Source of the DNA: Polaribacter haliotis | GTDB lineage: Bacteria; Bacteroidota; Bacteroidia; Flavobacteriales; Flavobacteriaceae | DNA: 64,000 nt | Assembly (NCBI RefSeq): GCF_014784055.1 | Contig: NZ_CP061813.1 | Coordinates: 87,501-151,500 of the forward strand | Direction of reading: 5' to 3' | Shown: in pieces, positions 53,016 to 62,482 of the stretch | How positions within the stretch are numbered: the first letter of the stretch is position 1 | How the letters are laid out: each line of letters starts with the position of its first letter | Program-made: the position numbers and the translations under genes | The notes under the pieces: model-generated | Databases searched by the model: none | What the model was told of the DNA's origin: nothing | What the model saw: the letters and a program-made list of their open reading frames with translations, nothing else

Positions 53016-54149
53016 ATGAAAAAATATTTTAGCTTTCTTTTTGTAACTTTTATTCTTTTTTCCTGTACAAAAGAAGATAAAAAACAATCTGAATTTATTT
53101 CAGGAGAATTATTTTTAGATTCAAATAATGAGCATATTAATGCTCATGGAGCAGGATTTTTAATTCACGATAATACATATTACTGGTTTGGGCAACACAT
53201 GGTTTCTGGAAAAGAGGGTAATAAAGCAATGGTAGGTGTTCGTGTGTATTCTTCCACTGATTTATACAATTGGAAAAATGAAGGTGTTGCTTTAAAAATG
53301 AAAGAAGATAGCAGTTCTAAACTTCAAATTGGTTCGGTTTTAGAGCGTCCTAAAGTAATTTTTAATAAGAAAACGAAGAAGTTTGTAATGTGGTTTCATC
53401 ACGAATTAAAAGACCAAGGTTACAAGGCCGCTTTAACAGGAGTTGCAGTTGCAGATAATGTGTCTGGACCTTATAAATATATAAATAGTTTTAGAATTCA
53501 CGCAAATGTTCTACCACAAAATTTTTCTAAAGAAGATTATGATAATGCTGCTGAAATTAAAAGCAGAAAAGATAAAAATTGGAAAGAAAAAGTAGTAAAA
53601 GGTGCCTTTTTTAAAAGGGATTTTAAAGGCGGACAAATGTCTAGAGATATGACGCTTTTTGTAGATGATGATGAAACTGGATATCACATAACTGCTTCAG
53701 AAGAAAACCAAACTTTATTAATTTCTAAATTATCAGACGACTATTTATCGCTAACCAAAGAATATATTCGAGTTTTCCCTGGTGGAAGAAATGAAGCTCC
53801 AGCTATTTTTAAAAGAAATGGAAAATACTTTATGTTTTCTTCTGGTTTAACAGGCTGGAAACCAAATCCAGCAAGATTGTCTGTTGCAGATTCGATGTTA
53901 GGAAAATGGACTTCTTTAGGAAATCCTGTTATTGGAACAACAGAGGAAAAAGCAACAACATTTCACTCTCAAAGTACATATGTAATTCCTGTTATAGATA
54001 AAAAAGATGCTTTTATTTTTGTTGCAGATCGCTGGCGACCAAAAAATGCGATAGATGGTCGTTATGTTTTTTTACCAGTTCAATTTAAAGATAATGTTCC
54101 GTATTTAGAGTTTAAAGAAAAATGGGATTTATCTATTTTTGATAAATAA
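53016..54149 (+). CDS. GH43-like family lipoprotein (five-bladed beta-propeller glycosidase)
   Basis: A 377-residue lipoprotein (lipobox FSC, C17) with the pattern of GH43-related glycosidases: NAHGAGFLIHDNTYYWFGQH, VGVRVYSSTDLYNWKNEGVA, GSVLERPKVIFNKKTKKFVM and the later DDDETGYHI and RNEAPAIFKRNGKYFMF. The short catalytic propeller without carbohydrate-binding module resembles the GH43_34-type or galactanase subgroup. The sugar removed (galactose, arabinose or xylose) cannot be read. It stands alone upstream of a PL6 lyase. Confidence 0.82.
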   Translation: MKKYFSFLFVTFILFSCTKEDKKQSEFISGELFLDSNNEHINAHGAGFLIHDNTYYWFGQHMVSGKEGNKAMVGVRVYSSTDLYNWKNEGVALKMKEDSSSKLQIGSVLERPKVIFNKKTKKFVMWFHHELKDQGYKAALTGVAVADNVSGPYKYINSFRIHANVLPQNFSKEDYDNAAEIKSRKDKNWKEKVVKGAFFKRDFKGGQMSRDMTLFVDDDETGYHITASEENQTLLISKLSDDYLSLTKEYIRVFPGGRNEAPAIFKRNGKYFMFSSGLTGWKPNPARLSVADSMLGKWTSLGNPVIGTTEEKATTFHSQSTYVIPVIDKKDAFIFVADRWRPKNAIDGRYVFLPVQFKDNVPYLEFKEKWDLSIFDK

Positions 54150-54433
54150 ATTATAGAGCTAAAAAATACTAGACTTTGCTGTATTGAAGAATATATTTTG
54201 AATGGGAAATTCAGTTTTTTTATGAAAACATTTTAGCTATTATTGGTCTAAAAAGAGATATTAATTATTATAATTACATTTTTAACTTCTTTAAAATTTA
54301 AAATAGGGTCTAATATTTGTAATTGAGTATTAGAAAGTAGATAATAATCCTAAATAAGTTCATATTTATCTACGTGATTAATTTTAAATGGTAATTTTTC
54401 TTTTTTGTAATAGAAATTTAATACATTTATAAT

Positions 54434-54443
54434 TGGTTAACCA
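54434..54443. promoter_or_regulatory. Palindrome upstream of the PL6 lyase gene
   Basis: TGGTTAACCA, a perfect 10-bp palindrome within TTGGTTAACCAG, lies 19 bp before the ATG. Its position fits a repressor operator of LacI or GntR type. The remaining gap 54150-54433 is AT-rich and contains no gene. Confidence 0.45.
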
Positions 54444-54462
54444 GTTTGTTTTAAATTATTTT

Positions 54463-56841
54463 ATGAAAAATCACAATTCACTATTAACATTTGTTCTAAT
54501 TATTTTTACAAGTTTTCTTTTTTCCCAGGAAAAAACTGTTTCTAATATTTCTGAATATAATTCAGCAATAAAAACAGCAAAAGCTGGAGATGTTATTCTT
54601 CTAAAAAACGGAATTTGGAAAGATGTAAAATTAAACGCATATGGAAAAGGTACAGAAGATGCTCCAATTATAGTAAAAGCAGAAACACCAGGAGAAGTTA
54701 TTATTGCTGGAAATTCAACTTTAAACATTTATGGAGAACATATAATTGTAAGTGGTTTGTGGTTTAAAGATGGAGATTCTTCTTACAAATCTGTAGTTCA
54801 ATTTCGAAAAGATTCTAAAACCTTTGCAAATAATTGTCGCTTTACAAATTCTACAATTTCTTATTACAATGTAAAAGACGGAATTAAAGATCATTGGGTA
54901 GATATTTGGGGAAAAAATAATAGAGTAGATCATAATAATTTTACCGGTAAAACAAGTCCAGGAACAACTTTAGTGGTTTGGTTAAAAGGTGAAGAGCATA
55001 TAGAAAACAATCATAGAATAGATAATAATTTATTTGGTGCAAGACCAGAATTAGGTGTAAATGGAGGAGAAACCATCAGAATAGGAACGAGTACAAACTC
55101 TAAAAAATCTTCTAAAACTTTAGTAGAAAGAAATGTATTTGCAAATTGCGATGGAGAAATAGAAATTATCTCAAACAAATCTGGCGATAATACTTTTAGA
55201 GACAATTTATTTGTTGGAAGCAAAGGTGCTTTAACTTTAAGACATGGAGATAATGCTTTGGTGGAAAGAAATGTTTTTTTAGGAAATGGTGTTTCTAAAA
55301 CAGGAGGGATTAGAGTTATAAATTCAGGACATATAATCCACAATAATTTAATGATTGGTTTGCAAGGAGATGGTTATAGAGGACCAATTGTCTTAATGAA
55401 TGGAGTCCCAAATTCACCTTTAAACAGATACGAACAAGTTAGAAATGTGAATATTCAGAACAATACCATTATAAATTCCGGGCCAATTTCTTTCGGAGAA
55501 GGAAAAGATGATGAAAAAAGTTTAGCTCCTAAAAATGTAAATTTCTCTAATAATTTAGTTTTCAATAATAAACCTTCTAAAAATGTAATTTTTGTTGACG
55601 AAGCTTCAGATATCAACTTTAATAATAATTACATAGATGCTTTAGGGTCTTCAGAAAAAGGATTTAAAACAACGAAAGTAAATTGGAAAGAAATTAAAAA
55701 TTTTCCAATACCAACAGCAGATAATAAAGATTTATTAATCGCTTCGAAAACTGCGAAAAGTCCGCAAGAAGATATTGTAAAAGACAAAAGACAGGTGTAT
55801 AATGTAGGTGCTTTTAATTTAGACGCTAAAAAATTACCCAAAGCATTAAGTTTAAGAGCTGGTCCAGGTTGGAAACCAAACATTATTGCACCCATTATAA
55901 AACCAGCAGATATTACTGTAGAACCTGGTGTAGAAACCTTGAGAAATGCGCTTAAAAAAGCAAGTTCTGGTTCTGTAATTCGTTTAAAAACAGGAGAATA
56001 TATTTTAGAAAAAAGCATTAAAATTTCAAATAATATATCTATTATTGGTGATAAAGGAGGCGCATCTATCTTAACTGTTAAAAAAGATATAGAAAAACCT
56101 TTAAGTTATATGTTTAGAATGAATGAAGATTCTAAAATGATTTTAAAAAATGTAATTATAGATGGTGAAATTTCTGCTCCAAAATATGCCATAGTTTCAC
56201 CTGATAAAAAAGAAGGAGGTTTATACAGCGTTTTTATTGACAATGTAATTTTCAAGAATTTTAAAAATCATGATGGAGGCTCTGTTTTTAAAGCATACAA
56301 TGGAACAAAAGCAGATACATTGAGTTTTAAAAACTCTAGATTTGAGAATAATTACAGAGGCTTAAATTTATCTTACGATAAAGACGAAATGGGTATGTAC
56401 AATGCCAATAACATCATTTTAGAAAACACAATTTTTAGAGATATTGAAGAAGCAGCCGTTAATTACGTTCGAAAAACACCAAGTGTGGAAATCGAAGGAG
56501 GAAATTTAATTGTTAAGAATTGCGTTTTTAGCAATGTCTATAATGAAGAAAAAGGAAAAGTTTTACGAACAATAGGAATTCATAAAGTAGAAATTACCAA
56601 TTCTGTTTTTGATGATAGTTATAAAATTAAAAACTTTGTGGATTTAAAAGGAAGTGCAAACTCAATTTCTAACTGTTTAATTCACGATAGTGGTTTTATA
56701 AAAGTGAGTAAAAATGCTTCTGAAAAAGATAATCTGTACAAAAATCCAAGATGGGATGATAAAGACTTATTTATTCCAAGTAAAAATTCTCCTCTTTTAA
56801 AAGAAAATAATGATAAAGGAAGAATTGGATTGAAACAATAA
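54463..56841 (+). CDS. Two-domain PL6 polysaccharide lyase (alginate lyase/chondroitinase B family)
   Basis: A 792-residue exported parallel beta-helix lyase. Signal peptide 1-21; PL6 catalytic helix about 22-400; second beta-helix about 490-790. The active site matches the two-domain alginate lyase AlyGC: calcium ligands N200, E232, E234 and catalytic K239 (SNKS) and R260 (LRHG), with the same 32/21-residue spacings I recall for AlyGC. That favours alginate over dermatan sulfate, but does not prove it. ATG 54463 is chosen over an upstream TTG at 54433 because it begins a normal signal peptide. Confidence 0.9.
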   Translation: MKNHNSLLTFVLIIFTSFLFSQEKTVSNISEYNSAIKTAKAGDVILLKNGIWKDVKLNAYGKGTEDAPIIVKAETPGEVIIAGNSTLNIYGEHIIVSGLWFKDGDSSYKSVVQFRKDSKTFANNCRFTNSTISYYNVKDGIKDHWVDIWGKNNRVDHNNFTGKTSPGTTLVVWLKGEEHIENNHRIDNNLFGARPELGVNGGETIRIGTSTNSKKSSKTLVERNVFANCDGEIEIISNKSGDNTFRDNLFVGSKGALTLRHGDNALVERNVFLGNGVSKTGGIRVINSGHIIHNNLMIGLQGDGYRGPIVLMNGVPNSPLNRYEQVRNVNIQNNTIINSGPISFGEGKDDEKSLAPKNVNFSNNLVFNNKPSKNVIFVDEASDINFNNNYIDALGSSEKGFKTTKVNWKEIKNFPIPTADNKDLLIASKTAKSPQEDIVKDKRQVYNVGAFNLDAKKLPKALSLRAGPGWKPNIIAPIIKPADITVEPGVETLRNALKKASSGSVIRLKTGEYILEKSIKISNNISIIGDKGGASILTVKKDIEKPLSYMFRMNEDSKMILKNVIIDGEISAPKYAIVSPDKKEGGLYSVFIDNVIFKNFKNHDGGSVFKAYNGTKADTLSFKNSRFENNYRGLNLSYDKDEMGMYNANNIILENTIFRDIEEAAVNYVRKTPSVEIEGGNLIVKNCVFSNVYNEEKGKVLRTIGIHKVEITNSVFDDSYKIKNFVDLKGSANSISNCLIHDSGFIKVSKNASEKDNLYKNPRWDDKDLFIPSKNSPLLKENNDKGRIGLKQ

Positions 56842-56865
56842 TAAATATACTTTTTTAACAATTTC

Positions 56866-56905
56866 AGACCCTTCAGGTTTTTAAAATCTGAAGGGTCTTT
56901 TTTTT
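56866..56905 (+). terminator. Terminator after the PL6 gene
   Basis: AGACCCTTCAG (56866-56876) pairs with CTGAAGGGTCT (56888-56898) and is followed by a T-run to 56905. Confidence 0.92.
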
Positions 56906-56938
56906 ATTTACATAATAACTTTTAAAAGAGTTGTTTTG

Positions 56939-56946
56939 TACTTTTG
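56939..56946 (+). promoter_or_regulatory. -7 promoter box of the small gene at 56962
   Basis: TACTTTTG matches TAnnTTTG and ends 15 bp before the ATG. Confidence 0.55.
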
Positions 56947-56961
56947 ATGAATACTTAAAAA

Positions 56962-57465
56962 ATGACAAGAAGAACTTTTTATAAAATTATAGCAGGTATA
57001 ATTCTTTATTTTTCATTAAATACTTTTTATAAGCTCTATAAAAACAATACAATTTCAAAAACTTGTCTCTCTGAAACTTTTAATAAGAAATTTTCAGATT
57101 TATCGAAGTTAGAAATTAATTCAATTCACGATTTTAATATCATCTTTAATTGTGAAGATTGGGATGAAATTTATATTATCAGTTCTATGTATTATGATAG
57201 AGGAATTGGTTTTTTAACAACTGGTATTTTGGTTCCTTCTTATAATAGATTTGATTATTTTGAAGGGACTTCACTTTTATTTTTTATAAAGAATAATGCA
57301 ATTATATCTGATCCATTGCCATTTTATAACGACCATTTTATTTTTTCTAATAATTATAATAGAGTAAATAGTGCAAGATTTGATAGAGAAAACTCAAAGT
57401 TCATTTATAAAAAATACGAACACTCAGATTATGATTTTACTACTCTTGAATTAGTAGAAAAATAA
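56962..57465 (+). CDS. Hypothetical protein with N-terminal membrane anchor
   Basis: A 167-residue protein not recognised. Residues 7-24 (YKIIAGIILYFSLNTFYK) form one hydrophobic helix. The rest is soluble, rich in Asp/Tyr/Phe, with a pair of Cys at about 35 and 56. It has its own promoter box and is convergent with the lyase gene downstream (9 bp between stops). It lies between two lyase genes but shows no carbohydrate-related motif. Confidence 0.65.
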   Translation: MTRRTFYKIIAGIILYFSLNTFYKLYKNNTISKTCLSETFNKKFSDLSKLEINSIHDFNIIFNCEDWDEIYIISSMYYDRGIGFLTTGILVPSYNRFDYFEGTSLLFFIKNNAIISDPLPFYNDHFIFSNNYNRVNSARFDRENSKFIYKKYEHSDYDFTTLELVEK

Positions 57466-57474
57466 AGATTAACT

Positions 57475-58632
57475 TTATTTAAAACCCCACAAAACAGGAT
57501 TCTTAACAATCGTATTTCTAACAATTTCAGGAGTAGAATCGTAAGACAAATCTTCCCATAAATCTAAATACTTTTCTTCATTAGAATTTAAACCTACAAA
57601 TAGGAGCGAAGCTTGTTTTATAGGCCAATTATTCCAATACATTACATCTTTTTGAAAAGGCCAATCTTTTTTATTTTTGATAAAAGGATATAAAAACTCC
57701 ATTCCTAATTGTATGTTTTTTCCTTCTTTGGTTTTATAATTGAAAAGATTTTCATTTTCTGTAGATAAAACCTGACATAAACTAACCATTGCATCTAAAT
57801 TGAACAAAGAATAACCATAAGGTTTTGTTCTTGCAGTTTCTTTTGGAAAACTACCATCTAAAGCCATTTGATTTGGTAACAATGTGTTTTCATAAAAATT
57901 TCTGCAGTTTTCTAATTCAGTTTTATCATTTACTAAATCTGCAAAAGTAGCGACTTGCAAAGCCCAACAAGTACTATGATTATTTCCATTATTTCTCTCT
58001 TTTTCTCCGAATTTGTGTGTTGTTAACCAACTTAAATAATCAGAAAACCATTTTTTAACCGCTTTTAAATCATTTGTATTTATGGTTGTTGAATTTTCAA
58101 TTGCTTTAATTGCCAAAGCAACTTCAATTAAGTGAAGCGTATCAATAATTCCAATTCCACGTCCTGTAACTTTTCCTTTAATTGCTTGTGCAAATAACAA
58201 ATTCGGATTCATTTTTGTTTCCTCATTTACATACCAAGCTTTTAAATGCGGCATTAAAGCTTCCACATATTTTTCATCTTTAGTGATAATGTATGCAGAT
58301 CCTAAACTTCCAGCAATTTCACACAAACGAATCATAGCTTTTCTGTGTGCTGTAAAATTATCAGGATTTGTCAAACCATCTTTTCTGATGTAAGAACCCT
58401 CTAAATCATTAGGATTTGGCCACCAATAGTCGCCTTCAGAATAAAAATCGTGTTTGTTTCCTGAACTTCTTTCAGCAATATTTGCTGTAACTGTAATTGG
58501 TTTTGAAGTTAGATACTGTTCAGCATTTTTTAAAACACGTTCTTTTTCAACTTCAATTAAATTGAATTTATTTTCTTTTTTACAATTGAAGAGTATAGTA
58601 ATGAAAACTGCAAAAAATAGTGTTTTTTTCAT
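57475..58632 (-). CDS. Alginate lyase-fold (PL5/PL38-like) polysaccharide lyase
   Basis: A 385-residue lipoprotein (lipobox FNC, C17) of the alginate_lyase (alpha/alpha-toroid) superfamily. The catalytic quartet known from PL5 is recognisable: N218-H219 in NNHSTCW, R268 and Y274 in TARTKPYGYSL, with spacings close to PL5 A1-III. The GDYWWPNPND start block and the overall sequence resemble PL38, a family acting on glucuronan/alginate-type polyuronates. It is last in the minus-strand run GH88-GH2-lyase but is separated from GH2 by 131 bp with a terminator. Confidence 0.83.
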   Translation of the reverse strand: MKKTLFFAVFITILFNCKKENKFNLIEVEKERVLKNAEQYLTSKPITVTANIAERSSGNKHDFYSEGDYWWPNPNDLEGSYIRKDGLTNPDNFTAHRKAMIRLCEIAGSLGSAYIITKDEKYVEALMPHLKAWYVNEETKMNPNLLFAQAIKGKVTGRGIGIIDTLHLIEVALAIKAIENSTTINTNDLKAVKKWFSDYLSWLTTHKFGEKERNNGNNHSTCWALQVATFADLVNDKTELENCRNFYENTLLPNQMALDGSFPKETARTKPYGYSLFNLDAMVSLCQVLSTENENLFNYKTKEGKNIQLGMEFLYPFIKNKKDWPFQKDVMYWNNWPIKQASLLFVGLNSNEEKYLDLWEDLSYDSTPEIVRNTIVKNPVLWGFK

Positions 58633-58651
58633 AATATTTTATATCGTGTTA

Positions 58652-58684
58652 AACCCAGAAAGGGTTTTGAACCCTTTCTGGGTT
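58652..58684. repeat. Perfect 15-bp inverted repeat upstream of the lyase gene
   Basis: AACCCAGAAAGGGTT (58652-58666) and AACCCTTTCTGGGTT (58670-58684) with a 3-nt spacer. There is no T-run on either side. It lies 20 bp before the lyase ATG on the minus strand and may be an operator or an mRNA hairpin. Confidence 0.7.
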
Positions 58685-58704
58685 GATGAAATTATAGTAA
58701 ATAA

Positions 58705-58736
58705 AAATCCCAAACTTATTTAAAAGAATGGGATTT
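58705..58736 (-). terminator. Terminator of the GH88-GH2 operon
   Basis: AAATCCCA (58705-58712) pairs with TGGGATTT (58729-58736). On the minus strand the stem is followed by T-rich sequence, about 30 bp after the GH2 stop. Confidence 0.72.
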
Positions 58737-58763
58737 CAACTTCTCAATAATCAATCAATCAAA

Positions 58764-61199
58764 TTATTCAATAGTTAAATACGTTCCTTTAAAACTTTGG
58801 TTTAAAACCATCATTTTTAAAGGTCGGTCTTTTGAGTTTCTTTTTACTTCAATGGAAGCTTTACCATTTGCCATTTCTATAGATTCACTTCCTGTTGGTG
58901 TTCCTAAACTTTTCATCGTTTCTCCACCAGACATACATTGGAAATAGACTCTGTTTTCGTAATCTAAACAACGTAAACCTTTAGAATCGTGTGCAATTGC
59001 AGTTACTAAATAGTTTCCGTTTTCTAACTCTTTATAGGATAGTTTTAAACCTTTTGCTTTGTCGTTTTTAGTAAATCTGTAGTTTATTTTTAACTCATCT
59101 TTTACTGTTTTTCCATCCGAAGTTTTTCCTGTGGAAACCAATGTGTTTTCTCCTTCTTTAAATTGTAAAGTCCAATTTAAACCAGCAGCAGGAAAATCTT
59201 TGGTATTTCTTGTTTTAGTTCCTAAACTTTTTCCATTTAAAGAAAGTTCAACTTCAGGGCAATTACTATACACACTAATATCTCTTGCCAAACCTTTTGG
59301 ACCTTGTCTCTCTGTCCAAGTATGAGATTCTATATACGTAAAAGGATCTTTGCTCCAATAACTTTTAAATACGTAAAATGCATCTTTCTTATTTCCAGCT
59401 CTGTCTACCAAACCTTTTTGATTCATATAAGGAATCGCATTTTCTGGTCTTAAAGGCGTTCCAAAATCTTTAAAAGCCCATTGAATATTTCCAACAAAAG
59501 TGTCATCATTTTCTGATATTCTTAAATGCCAATCAAATAAATCTACGATATAATTTTCACTCCAATCTCCAATTTGCGCAATGTTTGCAACGTCTGTTTG
59601 TACAATTGCTTCTTCCCAACCATCTGCCTGAATTTTTCCTTCGCCAGTAATTGGCGTTTCTGTATGACGACCTAAATGACTTGAACCACCATATTCTGCA
59701 TGTAAGAAAGATTTGTATTCCTTTTTATATTGGTCAATGGCTTTTTGGTAACTTTTATAACTTCCAGAATACCAACCAGACCAAATTGATGGCGAAAACA
59801 CATCTACAATATCTGCACCTTCATAATATTTTCTGATAGCCGTTTTTCTTGTTGGATCTAATTTGTGAGATAAATCATTTAATTCTGATAAAAAAGCACT
59901 CAACTTTGTCTTGTTTCCTCCATCTTCAAAATCAGGCAACCAATACATTTCGTTACCTAAAGACCAAATTACAATACTTGGTCTGTTGTAATTTTGGGCG
60001 ATAATTTCCGTCAACATATTTTTTGTGTTTTCCTTCCAATTATCATTTCCAACACCACCTCTACACCAAGGCAATTCGTCCCAAACCAATAAACCCAACT
60101 CGTCACAAGCTTTGTAAATTTCTGGATCTTGTGGATAATGTGCCAAACGTACAAAGTTGGTTCCCATTTCTTTAATCAGTTCCATATCTGCTCTGTGTTG
60201 CTCATTTGTCATTGCAGCACCAACTCCAGCATGTTCTTCATGTCTGTGAGTTCCTCTTAACAACAAACGTTTTCCGTTTAAAAAGAAAGCTCCATATTCT
60301 TTAAATTCGAACCATCTAAAACCAACTTTATCAGAAATTTTATCAATTGTTTTTTCTTCGGATAACAGCGCAACTTCAATCGTATATAAATTAGGGTTTT
60401 CTGTATCCCATAATTTAGGATTCGAAATGTTATCAAAAGTAATTTTTGCTGAATTATTTGCAACCCAAAACTCTTTTTCTACAACCGTTTTTCCATCAGC
60501 ATTTATTAAAGATGCTTTTACTTTTGTAGAATTATCGCCATTTACAACAGCAACTGTTCCTTCTAAAGTGGCATTTTCATTCGAAACTTTAGGTGTAGTA
60601 TATTTTAAATTTGCTAAATGCGTTTTAGGTTTTGTTTGCAACCAAACATCTCTCGTAATTCCACCAAAAATGAAGAAATCACTTTTTTGTGAAGGGATAA
60701 CTTCTGGATCGTAACTATTATCTGCTCGAACTACAATTTCGTTGGTTCCAGCTTTTACTTCATTGGAAATATCAATTGTAAAACCAATATAACCCCCAAT
60801 ATGACTTCCAACTTTGTTTCCATTTATAAATATTTCTGAAGTAATATTTACGCCTTCAAAATACAGTTCGTAAATTTCATTTGAGTTGACTTTAGTTATT
60901 TCTAAATCTTTTTTATACCAACTTCCACTTCTTCTGTAACCTGGTACTAAATCTGTAGCATCTAAACTATTCCAAGAATGAGGTAAGTTTATTTCTTGCC
61001 AATTTTCCATATTTAGCGCATCAGAAATTTGTTCTGTATCGTTTTCTAAATACAACCAATTATCATTGATGTTGGTTTTTGTTCTTTCTGAAGTTCCATC
61101 TACATCACTTTTTGAATCACAAGAAATGGTAAAAACCATCAAAAATAAAAAAAGAAAGATGTTCGATAATTTTGGTTGGGTTGAATAGTTAATTTTCAT
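58764..61199 (-). CDS. Glycoside hydrolase family 2 lipoprotein
   Basis: An 811-residue GH2 enzyme (beta-galactosidase/beta-glucuronidase superfamily). A lipobox (TISC, C27) is followed by the sugar-binding jellyroll (about 45-195), Ig-like domain (195-300), TIM barrel with acid/base E417 in WSLGNEM and nucleophile E502 in LHAEYGG, and C-terminal Ig-like domains. It begins 4 bp after the GH88 stop, so the pair is co-transcribed. Beside lyases and GH88 it may remove galactose or a uronic acid from oligosaccharides; specificity is not readable. Confidence 0.92.
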   Translation of the reverse strand: MKINYSTQPKLSNIFLFLFLMVFTISCDSKSDVDGTSERTKTNINDNWLYLENDTEQISDALNMENWQEINLPHSWNSLDATDLVPGYRRSGSWYKKDLEITKVNSNEIYELYFEGVNITSEIFINGNKVGSHIGGYIGFTIDISNEVKAGTNEIVVRADNSYDPEVIPSQKSDFFIFGGITRDVWLQTKPKTHLANLKYTTPKVSNENATLEGTVAVVNGDNSTKVKASLINADGKTVVEKEFWVANNSAKITFDNISNPKLWDTENPNLYTIEVALLSEEKTIDKISDKVGFRWFEFKEYGAFFLNGKRLLLRGTHRHEEHAGVGAAMTNEQHRADMELIKEMGTNFVRLAHYPQDPEIYKACDELGLLVWDELPWCRGGVGNDNWKENTKNMLTEIIAQNYNRPSIVIWSLGNEMYWLPDFEDGGNKTKLSAFLSELNDLSHKLDPTRKTAIRKYYEGADIVDVFSPSIWSGWYSGSYKSYQKAIDQYKKEYKSFLHAEYGGSSHLGRHTETPITGEGKIQADGWEEAIVQTDVANIAQIGDWSENYIVDLFDWHLRISENDDTFVGNIQWAFKDFGTPLRPENAIPYMNQKGLVDRAGNKKDAFYVFKSYWSKDPFTYIESHTWTERQGPKGLARDISVYSNCPEVELSLNGKSLGTKTRNTKDFPAAGLNWTLQFKEGENTLVSTGKTSDGKTVKDELKINYRFTKNDKAKGLKLSYKELENGNYLVTAIAHDSKGLRCLDYENRVYFQCMSGGETMKSLGTPTGSESIEMANGKASIEVKRNSKDRPLKMMVLNQSFKGTYLTIE

Positions 61200-61203
61200 A
61201 GAA

Positions 61204-62373
61204 TTATAATGATTTCATTCTTAACAATGTTTCTAAAAAATAATAATCTCCATAGACGATTGGTTCGTCCATTTCATCTTTTTTAGGCCAGTTTCCTGTG
61301 CTGTGTTTTAATATAAAAGGGGCTTTAATTGTAGGTTCTAAAATATATTCCTCACTCTTTAAAGAGTTGATTACTTTTTTACTGTAGTCTAAATATTTCT
61401 CATTTTTCGTATATTGATACAACTCAACCATTCCAGAAGAAATTACGGTTGCTGCAGAAACATCTCTTGGTGCATTTGGAATAGAAGGATCTTCAAAATC
61501 CCAATAAGGAATGCCGTCTTTTGGTAAATTTTTATGATTCAAATAGAAATTTGCAGTTGCTTCTGCTTGTGCCAAATATTTCTCGTCTTTTGTATATCTG
61601 TAAGCCATTGTGTAACCATAAATTGCCCAACCTTGCCCACGAGCCCAAACAGAAGCATCATTATAGCCTTGATGTGTTACTTTCATTCGAATGTCTCCAT
61701 TTACAGGATTGTAATCCACCACATGAAAACAACTATTGTCTGCTCTAAAATGATTTTTTAAAGTGGTATTTGCATGTTTTACAGCAATTTCATGGAAAGT
61801 TGAATCTTTAGAAATTTTAGTTGCTTCAAAAAGCATTTCTAAATTCATCATATTATCTATAATTACAGGGAAATCCCAAGTTTTTTTATTGAAATCCCAT
61901 GAGCGAATACTTCCAACAGTATCATTATATCTCGAAATTAAAGTTTCCGAACTTTTTACAATTACATCTTTATAATGCTGATTTTCTTCATGTTTTAAAC
62001 CTTGTCCGAAACTGCAAAAAACTTTAAAACCCATATCATGAGTTTTATCATTATACTTTTCTTTCTCAATAAAAGCAGTCCATTTTTTTGCTAATTCTTT
62101 ATATTGATTATTATCTGTTAATTCGTAAATCTGCCATAAATTTCCAGCGTAAAAACCACTTGTCCAATCTTTGGAAGGCACTTTTTTGATTTCATTTTTT
62201 ACAACGGAATAACTTCTTGGAAACGCCAAAGAATCTGGAGCGTAGTTTAGCAGTTTTTCATATCGGTTTTCTAAACTAATTTTCGAATTATTTTGTTTTT
62301 TCTTTTCAGTACAAGAAAACAAAATACTAATAGACAAAACCATTATTAAATTGTTGATTTTTTTTTGCTTCAT
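61204..62373 (-). CDS. GH88 unsaturated glucuronyl hydrolase (lipoprotein)
   Basis: A 389-residue alpha/alpha-barrel enzyme that removes 4,5-unsaturated uronic acid left by polysaccharide lyases. The two catalytic acids are in THDMGFKV (D113) and IIDNMMN (D173), 60 residues apart, close to the 61 in Bacillus UGL (D88/D149); DASVWARGQGWAIYGYT follows. Lipobox FSC (C21). ATG 62373 is preferred over 62415, which would add residues before an otherwise complete signal. It is the first gene of the GH88-GH2 operon. Confidence 0.92.
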   Translation of the reverse strand: MKQKKINNLIMVLSISILFSCTEKKKQNNSKISLENRYEKLLNYAPDSLAFPRSYSVVKNEIKKVPSKDWTSGFYAGNLWQIYELTDNNQYKELAKKWTAFIEKEKYNDKTHDMGFKVFCSFGQGLKHEENQHYKDVIVKSSETLISRYNDTVGSIRSWDFNKKTWDFPVIIDNMMNLEMLFEATKISKDSTFHEIAVKHANTTLKNHFRADNSCFHVVDYNPVNGDIRMKVTHQGYNDASVWARGQGWAIYGYTMAYRYTKDEKYLAQAEATANFYLNHKNLPKDGIPYWDFEDPSIPNAPRDVSAATVISSGMVELYQYTKNEKYLDYSKKVINSLKSEEYILEPTIKAPFILKHSTGNWPKKDEMDEPIVYGDYYFLETLLRMKSL

Positions 62374-62482
62374 ATTTTTTAAAATATCATTGGCATAAAA
62401 ATACCTAAAAAGCAAGAAGTAGAAATCCTAAAGAAGTATAAAAACATCCAAATTGAAAAAGGTAATTACTTTAAATCGTTAG

